64,000 bases of DNA from the NCBI RefSeq assembly GCF_000741765.1, contig NZ_JGZU01000003.1, forward strand, positions 248,001 through 312,000, written 5' to 3'. This DNA comes from Bifidobacterium tsurumiense (GTDB lineage Bacteria > Actinomycetota > Actinomycetes > Actinomycetales > Bifidobacteriaceae). Every line of letters begins with the position of its first letter. Within the stretch, counting starts at the first letter, position 1. A model generated the notes under the pieces. That model was given only the letters and a program-made list of their open reading frames with translations, did not search any database and was not told where the DNA came from. Positions 41,071-51,869 of this stretch are shown one piece after another. The position numbers were made by a program, and so were the translations under genes.

Positions 41071-42381
41071 TTACTCGGAGACGGTGAGTCCCAGGTTCTT
41101 CAGGGTGTCCACAGAGGTGGTCTGCGCCGCCGAGAAGATGTCCTCGACCTTTCCGGAACCGTCAACAACCTTGGCTGCCGCTTCGGTCATCGCTGCGGTT
41201 ACTGCGGAGAATCCAGGGATATAGGCGAAGTCACCCATGTTGTCATTCGCGGTAGCGAATTCCTTCATGATGTCCTGTCCGCCGTAGAACTCGGACCACG
41301 AATCAGGGGTCTTGGCGGCTTCGGTAGAGGCTGCCACCACAAGACCCTGAGAGGTCAGATCTTCGACCTGGGTGTTGAACCAATTGAGGAATTCCATGGC
41401 TTCTGCCGGGTGCTTGCTGTTCTTGAGCACTGCAACGCCGGAACCACCGTCGGAACCGGTCTTGCCACCATTGTCGAACCAATCGCCGATCTGAGTGACG
41501 CGCCATTCGCCCTTGCCGGTGTCACCAGCGGAGGACTGCAGCAAAGGAGCTTCCCAAGCGGCGCCAATTGTGCCGATCAGGGTACCATCCTGCAGGGAGG
41601 TGTCGAAGGAGGCATCCCAGCGAGGATTGGTGGTTGCAGCCTTGGCATCCACGAGCTGCTGGAACACATCAGCGACAGCTGCGGAGCCATCGGTCTGGGT
41701 GTTGACGACCCATGCGTCATCCTTCACGGTGTACCAAGGATCAGAAGCGCCTGCCAAACCGGAGAACATGTAGCCGGTCTCATCGGGCTCATACGCCATG
41801 ATGTACTTGCCTTGCTCAGAGGCCTTCTTGGCGGTCTCAATGAGCTCGTCCTTGGTGGTCGGCACCGACAATCCGAGGTTTTGGAACTCGGTTGCGTTGT
41901 AGTAGTAGACCAGTGGACCGGTGTCCTGCGGGAGACCGTAGGTCTTGCCATTGACCTGCATCAGATCGAATGGGCCGGAAGCGAAGTTGTTCTGGTACTT
42001 TGCGGCTTCGGTGGTGACATCCTGCAACATACCCTTGTTGAAGACCTCTGGAAGCTCGCCGTAACCAATCTGAGCCAGATCAGGAGCTGCATCGGACTTG
42101 ATGTCGGTTTCCAGCTTCTTGATCATTTCAGCGGGCTTGCCATCGAACTTCGTTGCAGTGACCTGGATATTCGAATGAGCATCATTCCACTTCTTGACAA
42201 TGTCATTGACCAAGGTCATGCCCTCGCCATCCGGCAGACGATGCATATAGGTGATCTCCACCTTATCGCTGCTGGAATCAGAGTTGGCGCTGTTTCCGCT
42301 CGAGCCACAGCCCGACAGCGCAAGACCCAGCGCCGCAATCGACGCAAGACCAACCATGAAGCGCTTATTGAAAGAAGTCAT
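41071..42381 (-). CDS. gltA: LNB/GNB ABC transporter solute-binding lipoprotein
   Basis: 436 residues. A signal peptide ends in the lipobox LALSGC (Cys25), followed by a serine/asparagine-rich linker and a family-1 solute-binding fold (ITYMHRLPDGEGMTLVNDIVKKWN, DLAQIGYGELPEVF, GLPQDTGPLVYYYN, GGSGVAVLKNSKHPAEA). It captures LNB and GNB outside the membrane. The ATG at 42381 has AAAGGAG seven bases upstream; the longer frame reaches into the promoter. It is the first gene of the operon and has a near-consensus promoter. Confidence 0.95.
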   Translation of the reverse strand: MTSFNKRFMVGLASIAALGLALSGCGSSGNSANSDSSSDKVEITYMHRLPDGEGMTLVNDIVKKWNDAHSNIQVTATKFDGKPAEMIKKLETDIKSDAAPDLAQIGYGELPEVFNKGMLQDVTTEAAKYQNNFASGPFDLMQVNGKTYGLPQDTGPLVYYYNATEFQNLGLSVPTTKDELIETAKKASEQGKYIMAYEPDETGYMFSGLAGASDPWYTVKDDAWVVNTQTDGSAAVADVFQQLVDAKAATTNPRWDASFDTSLQDGTLIGTIGAAWEAPLLQSSAGDTGKGEWRVTQIGDWFDNGGKTGSDGGSGVAVLKNSKHPAEAMEFLNWFNTQVEDLTSQGLVVAASTEAAKTPDSWSEFYGGQDIMKEFATANDNMGDFAYIPGFSAVTAAMTEAAAKVVDGSGKVEDIFSAAQTTSVDTLKNLGLTVSE

Positions 42382-42436
42382 AATCTCCACTCCTTTGGGG
42401 TTGTACGCTGCCACTTCAGTGTGGCAACTGCATAAC

Positions 42437-42465
42437 AGAATACACGTAAAAGATTTAATTGTCAA
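42437..42465 (-). promoter_or_regulatory. Promoter of the gltABC-lnpABCD operon
   Basis: On the minus strand TTGACA (42465-42460) and TATTCT (42442-42437) are spaced by 17 bp, a near-consensus sigma-70-type promoter about 56 bp before the gltA start. Confidence 0.8.
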
Positions 42466-42490
42466 CTTCTCTAACAATAAGCATTTCCTT

Positions 42491-42508
42491 AGTGTTTTCA
42501 ATGTTTTT
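42491..42508. promoter_or_regulatory. Possible second, degenerate ROK-type operator
   Basis: AGTGTTTTCAATGTTTTT shares GTTTTCAAT with the operator at 42538-42554 but lacks the right arm. It lies between the two divergent promoters. Weak evidence. Confidence 0.3.
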
Positions 42509-42537
42509 AATAGTTAGTTATGTGTATGATATGTATA

Positions 42538-42554
42538 TAGTTTTCAATAAACTA
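42538..42554. promoter_or_regulatory. Palindromic operator in the divergent gltA / beta-helix promoter region
   Basis: TAGTTTTCAATAAACTA has 6-bp perfect arms (TAGTTT/AAACTA). It matches the site at the GH101 promoter (51434-51448) with the common core AGTTTWCAATAAACT. It lies 43 bp before the beta-helix start and upstream of the gltA promoter. The nearby ROK regulator is the likely binder. Confidence 0.65.
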
Positions 42555-42597
42555 CCTAGCCGACAGGTCAACGTCGACCACGGATACAAGGAAACAG

Positions 42598-44052
42598 ATG
42601 ACTACCATATACATATCGGCAGCGCATGGCGATGACGCCAATGCGGGCACCGATCCGGGCCACGCATGGGCAACGCTGAGCCCTGCCAACAGCTTCGCCT
42701 TCAAACCAGGCGATGCGTTATTGCTTGAGCGAGGCAGCATATTCTCCGACCAGTTCCTTCATATCAGCGCAAGCGGAACACCAGAAGAGCCAATATGCAT
42801 AGGTGCGTACGGCGATGAAACGCGGCCATTCCCCGCAATCCATGCCAACGGATCCGGCCGATGGTTCCAGGATTACCGAGCACCAATAGGCGGCTCACCC
42901 CATCGCAATCGCGGCGAAGTATCCACCGCTTTACTGTTGATGGATTGTTCATATATAGAGGTACGCGATCTGGAAATCACGAATCGTCGCGTTGACGATA
43001 GCGACGGCTTGGTATTCAATGCACGCAATGTCATGGATCGCACCGGAGTTGCGGTTATTGCGCAAGATGGCGGCACTTCCCGTCATGTCCTTCTTGAAGG
43101 GCTCTATATCCACGACGTGGACGGCAATGTATATGACAAACATATGGCCAATGGCGGCATATATTGCATGGCACACTTCCCCACCGACACGCGGCGAATC
43201 ACTGATAGCGTGGCTCGGTTCGACGATCTGAGCATTCGCGATTGCACCGTTCGCAATGTACGGCGTTGGGGCATAGCCGTTGGATACACGGCATATTTAA
43301 ATTTCATCGACCGAGGTGGGCTCAATGCCGATGGCGAATGGAACAACACCTTTGATTATGGCGATGGCAGCATTGATGATTCACTGATTGCGACATTTGG
43401 GTCAACCAATATCGTGATAGAAGGCAATACGGTTGAAGATGCCGGCGGTGACGGAATCACCGTAATGTATTGCGACAGGCCAATAGTACGCCGCAATATT
43501 TCACGCAGAGCTGCCAAGGATATTCGCAGCGATATCTACAATGCAACCGAAAACGACCGAGTCGCAGCCGCAATATGGCCGTGGCGCTGCAAAAACGCAT
43601 TGTTTGAATACAATGAGGCCTACGATACGTTGAATGCCGAGTATGGCAACGGTGACGGACAGGCCTGGGACGCGGATTTCGGAGACGGAACGGTGTATCG
43701 CAACAACTATTCGTCTGGAAATTCCGGCGGTTCAGTGATGTTCTGCAATGAAAAGGCGGTGAATTCTCACTTCTATCACAATGTTGCATACCACGATCGC
43801 TTAGGAGCCATCGACATTCCGCGAAATCCCGATGCCGACATCCATGACAATGTCTTCATCCTCGATGAATCTTGTGACCCCATACGCAATGACAATGACC
43901 GCGCGGACGGCACCGCGCATGTCCAGCACAATATTTTTATCAACGATGCACCGCAAGAACGGCTCATCAACTGGCATCCTCATGCCGCACACATCATTTG
44001 GCAAGACAATCTTTATGTGCGTTTCGCCAACCGACCTTCGGAGGAATCATGA
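42598..44052 (+). CDS. Cytoplasmic right-handed beta-helix protein, putative glycoside hydrolase (GH136-like?)
   Basis: 484 residues without signal peptide or membrane segment. The start TIYISAAHGDDANAGTDPGHAW..FKPGDALLLERGSIF is typical of right-handed parallel beta-helix enzymes; many short turns of the form N-I-V-I-E-G-N-T follow to the end. The loop GNGDGQAWDADFGDG holds Asp353, Asp358 and Asp360. From memory, the two catalytic Asp residues of GH136 lacto-N-biosidases are also seven residues apart, which fits Asp353/Asp360, but related motifs occur in other beta-helix families (GH110, GH141). It shares its promoter region with the LNB/GNB operon and overlaps the ROK regulator start (ATGA). 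I infer an intracellular hydrolase acting on imported oligosaccharides; family and substrate are unproven. ATG with AAGGAAAC upstream. Confidence 0.6.
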   Translation: MTTIYISAAHGDDANAGTDPGHAWATLSPANSFAFKPGDALLLERGSIFSDQFLHISASGTPEEPICIGAYGDETRPFPAIHANGSGRWFQDYRAPIGGSPHRNRGEVSTALLLMDCSYIEVRDLEITNRRVDDSDGLVFNARNVMDRTGVAVIAQDGGTSRHVLLEGLYIHDVDGNVYDKHMANGGIYCMAHFPTDTRRITDSVARFDDLSIRDCTVRNVRRWGIAVGYTAYLNFIDRGGLNADGEWNNTFDYGDGSIDDSLIATFGSTNIVIEGNTVEDAGGDGITVMYCDRPIVRRNISRRAAKDIRSDIYNATENDRVAAAIWPWRCKNALFEYNEAYDTLNAEYGNGDGQAWDADFGDGTVYRNNYSSGNSGGSVMFCNEKAVNSHFYHNVAYHDRLGAIDIPRNPDADIHDNVFILDESCDPIRNDNDRADGTAHVQHNIFINDAPQERLINWHPHAAHIIWQDNLYVRFANRPSEES

Positions 44053-45197
44053 CATCTCAACAACAACAAACTGATGTGTCATATCTCGCGCCGCTTATGA
44101 CCATCACCGAGAAAACGGATCCTACGGATATCCGTATCAATAACCGGATGATGATCTTCAGCCTGCTGTTCCCCAATACCGTGATGTCTCGCGCCCAGAT
44201 CAGCAGACGGACCGGCCTATCTCGCGTTTCCGTCTCCGAAGTGGTTTCCGAAATGATCGATCATCATATTTTGGTGGAAACAGGGCAGGAAGCGCCTTCG
44301 CGGCGAGGTAAAAAAGGCACGCTTATCGGCGTGGAAACAGGTTATTGGAATATCATCTCACTGGATCTCTCTCAGCCTTTTATCATTCAAGGGGCCGTCA
44401 CCAACATCCTCGGTCAAGTGCTGTCCCGTGCCGAACAACCGGTGTCCAAATCCACTGACATCACACCTGACACCGTGATTGAGCTGTGTCAGCGTCTTAT
44501 CGATAAGGCTGAAGGCACGGTGCTTGGCATAGGCATTGCCGTTACTGGCATTGTTGACGATCATGGCACGGTTACCGATTCACGTAACCTGGATTGGTCC
44601 GATTTGCATCTCGGTGATCTGCTGGAAGAACGTTTCGACCTCCCCTGCTTCATCGACAATGATGCTAACAGCGCGGCCCTGACCGAACGATTCTTCGGCG
44701 ATGGATATCGCAATATGCTTTTCATCCAGATCTCCATAGGCGTTGGCGCCGCAATTCTGATCGACGACTCCATGGTTCTGGGCACCAATCACGCTGCCGG
44801 TGAGATCGGGCATGTGGTGGTCGAACCCGATGGGGCGCAATGCACATGCGGGAAGCATGGATGCTTGGAAGCACTGGTTTCCACTTCAACCCTGCGCGCT
44901 CAAATGGCCGCGAAGCCAGAAGAACGCGACGCTATTTTGCAACAGGCTGGTGCATATCTCGGCAAAGCCTTGTCCATGCCCGCAAGTCTGCTCGATATCA
45001 CCGATATCGTCGTCTATGGTCCACCGGATGTGGTGAATGACACCCTGCTTGACAGCGTTACGGAGACACTGAATGCCGCCACTACAACCAGTACCCGGCA
45101 GTCCAAGATAATGGCACGCCGCTGCGAATGCGGCGAGAACAATGTGATCATCGGCGAAAGCATCAGTGTGGTGCAATCCAAGCTCAAGCAATTCTGA
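44049..45197 (+). CDS. nagR: ROK-family transcriptional repressor (NagC/NagR-type)
   Basis: 382 residues: an N-terminal winged helix (IFSLLFPNTVMSRAQISRRTGLSRVSVSEVVSEMIDH, shown in part) joined to a ROK sugar-binding domain (GIAVTGIVDDHG, FIDNDANSAALTERFFG, AAGEIGHVVVEPDG) with the zinc motif CTCGKHGCLEA. The ATG at 44049 has GGAGGAAT upstream and overlaps the beta-helix stop. Such regulators in bifidobacteria control LNB and N-acetylglucosamine genes; here the matching palindromes upstream of gltA/beta-helix and of the GH101 gene are its likely targets. Effector (GlcNAc/GalNAc or a phosphate) is inferred. Confidence 0.88.
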   Translation: MTSQQQQTDVSYLAPLMTITEKTDPTDIRINNRMMIFSLLFPNTVMSRAQISRRTGLSRVSVSEVVSEMIDHHILVETGQEAPSRRGKKGTLIGVETGYWNIISLDLSQPFIIQGAVTNILGQVLSRAEQPVSKSTDITPDTVIELCQRLIDKAEGTVLGIGIAVTGIVDDHGTVTDSRNLDWSDLHLGDLLEERFDLPCFIDNDANSAALTERFFGDGYRNMLFIQISIGVGAAILIDDSMVLGTNHAAGEIGHVVVEPDGAQCTCGKHGCLEALVSTSTLRAQMAAKPEERDAILQQAGAYLGKALSMPASLLDITDIVVYGPPDVVNDTLLDSVTETLNAATTTSTRQSKIMARRCECGENNVIIGESISVVQSKLKQF

Positions 45198-45226
45198 TCG
45201 GCCGCCCCTTCGGCTCTGGGCAACAT

Positions 45227-45258
45227 AAAGGTCATATCCATATGGATATGACCTTTTT
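45227..45258 (+). terminator. Rho-independent terminator after the ROK repressor
   Basis: A perfect 30-bp palindrome from AAAGGTCATATCCAT to its complement is followed by TT, giving five T in a row. Clear plus-strand terminator. Confidence 0.9.
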
Positions 45259-45403
45259 ACATTGCCTCAACATGCTGTCACATTCCAGCGTGTTATCGCC
45301 ACATGTCTTTCGACCTCCAACACTGAATCAATGCTTGATCGTCTGTTTCAATCTTGAAATCTTGATTCGACTGCGAGTGGAAAGATTTCATTCAAAATAC
45401 GAA

Positions 45404-45436
45404 TGAGGGCGATACCCGTAGTGGGTACCGCCCTCA
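45404..45436 (-). terminator. Terminator after the GH101 gene
   Basis: TGAGGGCGATACCC pairs with GGGTACCGCCCTCA apart from one mismatch, with a 5-base loop; the minus strand then reads ATTCGTATTTTG. Confidence 0.75.
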
Positions 45437-45487
45437 CTTGTCAAACCGCTATCACCAGTGTGAATCCCTAGGATTCAGTGCCCGGCA

Positions 45488-48400
45488 TTAGCGGCGGAAG
45501 CGCCTCCTTCCCAGTGCCACTGCGCCAGCGACTGCTGCGATAATCGACAGCGCTGCGATCACGGCAATATCCGAACCCGTGCGGCTGAGCTTGGAGATGC
45601 GTCGCGTGGAGTTGGAGCCCTTGCCAGAGTCGTCCTTGTTCTCAGAGGACTGTTCTGCCGGGCGCTGCTCCAAAGCCTTCAGCGCATCCTGCACTGACTG
45701 CAATGCCGCATCCACCTCTTCCTGCGTTGCCTGCTCATTGTCCAGTACAGCTTGTGCAGCCAACATGGCCTTGCGCAGAGCCGCTGCCGAGGCATTGGTA
45801 TAAGCCTGCAAATCCAGAGCCTTCGCCTGATTCACTGCTGCCTGGAGCTCGCTCTTGGTCACTTGGCCGGGCTCTTCAGGTTCGGTCTTGACAGGAACCA
45901 AAGCCTGAGCCGCTGCTCTCAGAGCTTGCAATGCAGCATCCACTTCATCCTGAGCGACATCGGCATTGGCTAACACGCCATTGGCCGCCGTCAAAGCCGC
46001 GCTGAATGCCTTCCAGGATTCCGTAGTGTAATCCGCTTCCTTCAAGGCTTGAACAGCATTTACCTGAGTCTGCAATGCGCTCTTATCCACATCCGAACTT
46101 GGATTAGTCCTGACCAAGCCCTTGATTGCGGTTTCGAGATTGTACTGAGCCAAGAGCACGTCATACAATTCCGCATCCTCATCACCAGATTCAGTCTTTG
46201 CTGCGGCAAGAGCTTCACTCAACTCAGCCCAGCTATCTTCTGTGTAATCACTTTCAACAAGCGATTCCGTCGAAGCGATCAAGGCATTGAGATCGGTCTT
46301 GTCGACCGGGATTTCGACAGGATCAACATCGCGATCCGTGGTCAGACGCAATTCGGCAGCGGAAGCGAACATATTGATTTGAGTTTCACCACTACCCGCA
46401 GTTTCCGTTGCGGTAATGCGCACAGAGGTTACATTTGCAACACCTGCACTGCTTGCTGGTCTTGTCATAGTGTCACTGGGGAAAGTGACCTTCTGCCACT
46501 TCGTTGCGGTGTTGAAGGTGCCATCGGTGATAATCTGCTGCGTCGCTCCATCCGCAAAGGTCAAGGTAATATTGAATTTCTTGATCTTTCCGTTCATGTT
46601 ATCTCCGCCAGATCGAGGCAGATAACGCAGGCCTGTAATAGTTGTCGGCTCATTGAGATTGAACTGATACCAGGCGTTGCCCCGGCTCAACGAGTCCACG
46701 CCCCATTCAGTATGCCAGATTGTGCCCGGCAACCCATCCTGAGCCAAGTCAACAGGACCTTCATCGGGATATCCCTGTTGGGCGCTACCTGCTGACACCG
46801 TATATTGATCGGCCGCAACATCATAAGCATCGCTTCCGTCATTATTCGGCGCGTTCTGCATGTAGGATTCCAACGCTTCCAGCAAGCCGTACGCCCTGGT
46901 GAAATCATCACTATTGGCACCGTTCTTGTCGATCATCGCACGGACCTTGGCAAGGGTCTTCTGGTAGGTAACCCAAGCCTCAGCGCTGACATCAGCCTCC
47001 TTGGTGTCGTAGACATCGGTCACCGCCTTGAGCTTCTCTTCAACTGCGTCCTTATCCTTGGCTTCTTCGTCGACGCGCTCGACCTTGAGGTTGTCAAGCA
47101 CGAAATCCTTGTAACCGCCGAAGTTCGCTGCATTACCTGAGGTGCCTTGGGTGTCCGGAGCATTCGACGTCGAGTAGATGCCGAACCATGAATCCCCATT
47201 CACGTCACCGGTGATTTCGAATTCGTAATGTCCGGTGTCGCCAAGATGCTTCTCCAGATCAGTGAGCTGCGCACCATTGGTGGCGAACTCGCCCTGACCT
47301 ACTGCAAGTGCATAGGCGCCATCCGAGCCGCTTTGGTAGTCGAAGGAGATCTTGTACTTGCGGCCGGCATCAAACTTCACGTTCTGGGGAATCGTCTGGT
47401 AGACCAGAGTTCCCTTTTGCGTCAAGCCGTTGATCTTGACAGACCAATCGCCCTGCAGCACATCGTCCATCTTCTTGACATCCCAACCGGCCTGGGTGTA
47501 AGGAGCATGAAGTTCGGAGAGATGCACGCGGTTGTCTTCCACACCTTCGGATCCGGAAATCACGAACGGCCAGATACCTTGCGCATTGTTCTCGAAATCA
47601 TTGGTGAGAGAAACCAGCGAGCCGCTTGAATCAGTGGTGATGCCGTTATATGCATTGGCCACAACTCGAACATCATCGTAATATACGTCCCCATCGCCCT
47701 TGTGAGCGAGGTTCAAAGTGACCTCACCGCTTTCGGGGGCATCGAAGAACACATACATATTCTGGAAGTAGCTCGTGCCATCCACTGTCGCCGAATTGGT
47801 GTTATGCGTATATGCCTTGATGTAATTCTTGGCAATGCTACGTGCGGTGGCATTGGTCGCCAGCACCTTGCCGTCATGCATAACCGTCATCGTGGCGTCG
47901 CCATCGGAACGGTTATCCACACCCACATAGACTGCATAACGCGTTCCAGGCGTCAGGTCGGTCAGCTGTTGAGTTGCAGAAACAGTACCGGTGAGCTTGA
48001 GCATCGGGTTGCTGTACTGGCTCTTGGCAATAGTGGCCTGTCCGTCACCGTCAATTGCCCAATCCTCGCCGAGGGCCTGTTCGCCGCCGTTGAAACCGGC
48101 ATCCACCAAGTGCATGCCTGTGCTCCATGTGACATTGATCTGCTTGGGAGCAGCGTCACCCTTCACGACAACATACGGAGTTTCTGCATCAGCGGTAAGC
48201 GTGATCTTGCCATTGGCAACAGCAACAACCTGTTCGTCGGCCCTGCCGAGATCCGTCAGTTTGTAGACCTTGACATTGCTCAGATTCTGCCAGTCGGAAG
48301 GCAGTGTCCACTCAGTCGTTCCGCCAGCGGTATTCCAGTGGTAGAGCTTCTGATCCTTGTCGGCCACGAACTCGCCGGTCTGTGCATCCCACAGCCATGG

Positions 48401-51333
48401 CAGCAGATACGATTCATTGCCGGTACCGGTACCATCTCCACGGGAGACAGCTCCTGTAGAGATCACAGTACCGTTCAGCGTAATCGTGCGATTGCGGTAC
48501 GCAGCATCAGAGGAGTTGTTGGAACCACGGGCAAGTGTGACCACATTGCCGGAATCATCCTTCAACTCAATGAATTCGTTGCCGTTATTGACCGAAGGAT
48601 CCTGCACAGAAGAGGGATCCAGAGGGCTGTTCACCCAGCGGTTCACCTTGAAATGCTGAATGAACTTGGTGGAAACATCATGGGTAAAGAGGTTGGTGAC
48701 ATACGCATCGTAATCGTTGCGTCCCTGCCATCCCTCAAAATCCTTCATATTGTATCCGCCGAGTAGTGGCGCATTGGCCGCTCCACCGTAATTCGGATAA
48801 TCTCCAACCCAGCTGTCCTTCTGATGATTGCGCAGGAAGCGCATGACCTGCGAATTCTCGCCCTTCATGCCCTTTCCGCCGTAGGTGAGATCAGCCGCCC
48901 AGTGCTGGAAGGTCGAGTCATATTCGTTGCCTGCACCCCATTCAGTGGTCATACGCCAACCGTTGTCGTTGATCATCTTCGACATCTTGCGAGTTTCCCA
49001 AGAATCCTCAGTACCGGAAGTCTGGTTGCCCCAGACGTCCAGGTAGATGAAGTCCATATTGTCGCCGACTTCAGCCTTGAGCTCTGCAAAACGGTTCAAT
49101 CTGGAATTAGAAGCCAGATCATAGATGCCATCGATGCCGACACCCTGATCAAGCCAGTTCCAGCCATAGCGCAGCCCACCGGATGCGTTGCGTCGAACCA
49201 TATCCTCATCAAAAGCCTTGGCTTCTGGATACATTTCCGAGGCATTGACGTGGACACCGAAGCGAGCGCCGTACTTGGCACCCTCTGTCATCAGCGTATT
49301 CATATCGGTTGCGCCACCGATGCGCTGACCGATATCGCCGTAGTCCGGGTGTCCTGAGTCATGACCTTCATTGCCGTAGCCCTTGAGCAGCACGGATTGT
49401 CCGAGGCCATCGGTGTTCAGAGCCACCTTCTTGACATTATCGAGTGTTGTCAGGAATGGATTCTGCGCCTGGCCGCCGAAGTTCATGGCAATACGCCACG
49501 CGACGAGTTCCGGCACTTCTTCCGACTTGTATGGATTGTTCATGATGGTGCGGTATGCCAGAGCGCCATCCTGCCAATTCACTACGCCGTCGGAGTTTTC
49601 GTCACCGGTTATGGCAACCGCCATCTTCGGCATATCGGTCTCGCTGACGGTATAGCTGCGTTTCTTGGAATCCTTCACCACGCGCTGGTAATACCAAGGT
49701 GCGCTTGAAAGCCCCAGAGAATTGTCGCCGTCCACCACCTGGGTGTTTGCCTGAACGCGGGTATTCTGCGAACCGCCTGCGATGCCGTTGGCCGCAGTGG
49801 TGCCGTCATGTTCTGAATTGCTCCACAATCCGGCGCTTAACGAATCGGCGGAGATGAAACCATAGGCGTAGTCTCCCTTGTCGCCGATTGTGGTGTCATC
49901 GTTGACAGGGAAATTCGTATCGCCGTTGACTGTGGTGTTCGAAGACATGCGAGCACCCGTGAATTGCGCATCCTGCTGGCTGCTGCGCACGGAAATCAGG
50001 CTGTGTTCAGGGAAGGACAGCGTTTGAATCGGATGTTCATCGCCCGCTTTGTTCTCGATCTTGGTGACATCGAAATGCAGGGCGTTGCCCTTGACCTCCA
50101 TGACCACAGTGATCTTCGCGTCGATATGCTGCTCTTGGTTCTGCACTGTCAACACATAGGTTGCCTTGGAACCAGCCACATCCAACGTGACATTGTCATC
50201 CGTGAGCTGCATTTCCGTGCCATTGATATTCACCTTGCGAATGTCGTTGGCCTGGCCATACATAATACGATTATCCAGCTTCTTCATGGTGTATTGCTGG
50301 ACTGACGGGAAGTGCTTGTTGATCAGCACATCCATGTCTTCGCTGGAAATCTTCTCCGTTTCGTAAGCCGCAGCCGCGCTGAGGGTTACGTCCTGACCGC
50401 TCACATCAGCATCCACGACTTGCACCGTCTTCGAGGCTTCTTGATATCCGCTGGCACCGACGGTTATCGTGTATTCTCCTGCAGGCAGATCGGCGAAGCT
50501 CCATGCGCCATCGGCACCGGTGGTCACCGTTGTCTGACCGGACATACGAACGCGGGCTCCGGAAATTGGAGTGCCGTCGCTCTTACGTACTACGCCGCTT
50601 ATGGCATAGGTGCTCTGCGTTTCGCTTTGGTCACGCAAATACATATCAGTAAGTTCACTGCCCCAAGCACTCGCCTTCATAGCGAGCTTGTCACTCATGA
50701 TGCCGACCATTGCTGAATATGGGACATCGAATGCCTTGGTGCCGTCAACCGTGAGCGTCGCAGTGGTACCGGTCCAAGTGATATCGACTTGTGTTTCGAC
50801 ATTGGCAGCGGGCGCCGCTACGCGGGATCCGCTATACCAAGTGCCGTCACCGCCATAACGCTGCCAGAACCATCCATCCTTGTCGAACCCGATGAACAGT
50901 CCACTATTGGGATTCTTATATCCCAAATAGAAACCAAAGCGATTCTTCGAACCATCCTGCGGGGATTTGATAATGGCGTGATATTCGCCTGCTTGAGTGA
51001 AATCGAACGTGCCGTCGTTGGCTGCGACGATGGGATATTGACTGGCGTCAGTCGTGCTATTGCCGTTCGACGCACCGGCCTTCAAATGGCGCCAAACGCC
51101 GTCGGTGATCTCGAGGACCTCTCCTCCTTTGGATGTTGCTGAATCAATGGTCCAACCGATGTCGGTTGCAGCACGATCGGCAACCGCCACCGCACTAGCA
51201 CTGTTCACCTGTGTCAGTGCTCTTACAATGCGCTGCGTTTCCCCGAGGATAGCGGACCCGTATTCACGGTTACGCCCGCCACCGGAGAAAACGTGAGTGC
51301 AGCGGCTATGGCACCGGATACAAGACGTTTCAT
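45488..51333 (-). CDS. Cell-wall endo-alpha-N-acetylgalactosaminidase (GH101), signal peptide in a shifted frame
   Basis: This extracellular enzyme releases Gal-beta-1,3-GalNAc (core 1) from Ser/Thr of mucin. The main open frame (from 51208, 1906 residues) holds in order: a lectin-like N-terminal domain, a carboxypeptidase-regulatory-like beta domain (about 201-280), the GH101 barrel with FIYLDVWGNQ (nucleophile Asp, residue 724) and MTTEWGAG (acid/base Glu, residue 756), carbohydrate-binding domains including a CBM32/discoidin type (GLPGTIWHTEWG...), three FIVAR repeats, then a sorting signal LSRTGSD, a membrane helix and RRRFRR. The signal peptide MKRLVSGAIAAALTFSPVAG starts at 51333 (AAAGGAAG upstream) but in another frame. 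One extra G in the run at 51241-51244 would join both. Confidence 0.9.
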
Positions 51334-51433
51334 ATTGGGTGTGCTTCCTTTCTCATCATCGAGATGTGCGCATCCTTCACCCAGCTCCTCTCTGAGCCGC
51401 AAAACGACAGCAAGTGAAGAATTACGTAAGTAG

Positions 51434-51448
51434 AGTTTACAATAAACT
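51434..51448. promoter_or_regulatory. Palindromic operator at the GH101 promoter
   Basis: AGTTTACAATAAACT has perfect 6-bp arms (AGTTTA/TAAACT). It matches the operator at 42538-42554. On the minus strand the right arm TAAACT would itself serve as a -10 box with TTGCCG about 18 bp upstream, so a bound repressor would block the polymerase. Confidence 0.65.
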
Positions 51449-51840
51449 TGCATACAGCGGCAAGTCTTGCGGGATTTTGCTGAGAATATCGTTGGAATTC
51501 ATTGATAAATTACATAATCCAAGTAGAATCCTCAGACGACGGCTGAGTCAGCAATACTTACAATTAAGTGAATGCATAGGTGATATATAGCGTCTTACAA
51601 AACAGTGCTAACAATGAACAATGGCGACAAGAGCGAATATGGACAGTGATTTCCACCGCGTACATCACATTGAAATCGATACGATATGCCTTCATTACAG
51701 GCATCACCAAGCACGATGACAATACGGGAGAAAAGGCAGAACCTCCCGATTTCAATGCTGCGAGCATGCGCCATTCGGCTTGCATCTCATAAACGTTGGC
51801 GGCATACAACGCATGTGCCACAGAACGCATGACAGGACGT

Positions 51841-51869
51841 TTCGAATATCCATCCCCATACGTTATAAT
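51841..51869 (+). promoter_or_regulatory. Promoter of the rpsP operon
   Basis: TTCGAA (51841-51846) and a perfect TATAAT (51864-51869) are 17 bp apart. The leader to rpsP would be about 120 bases. Confidence 0.7.

Noticed and set aside
41410..42435. Plus-strand open frame opposite gltA
   Set aside because: Antisense to a clear lipoprotein gene; it would also cross the gltA promoter.
47702..48766. Plus-strand open frame (354 codons) inside the GH101 gene
   Set aside because: Antisense to the catalytic region with composition expected of a mirror frame.
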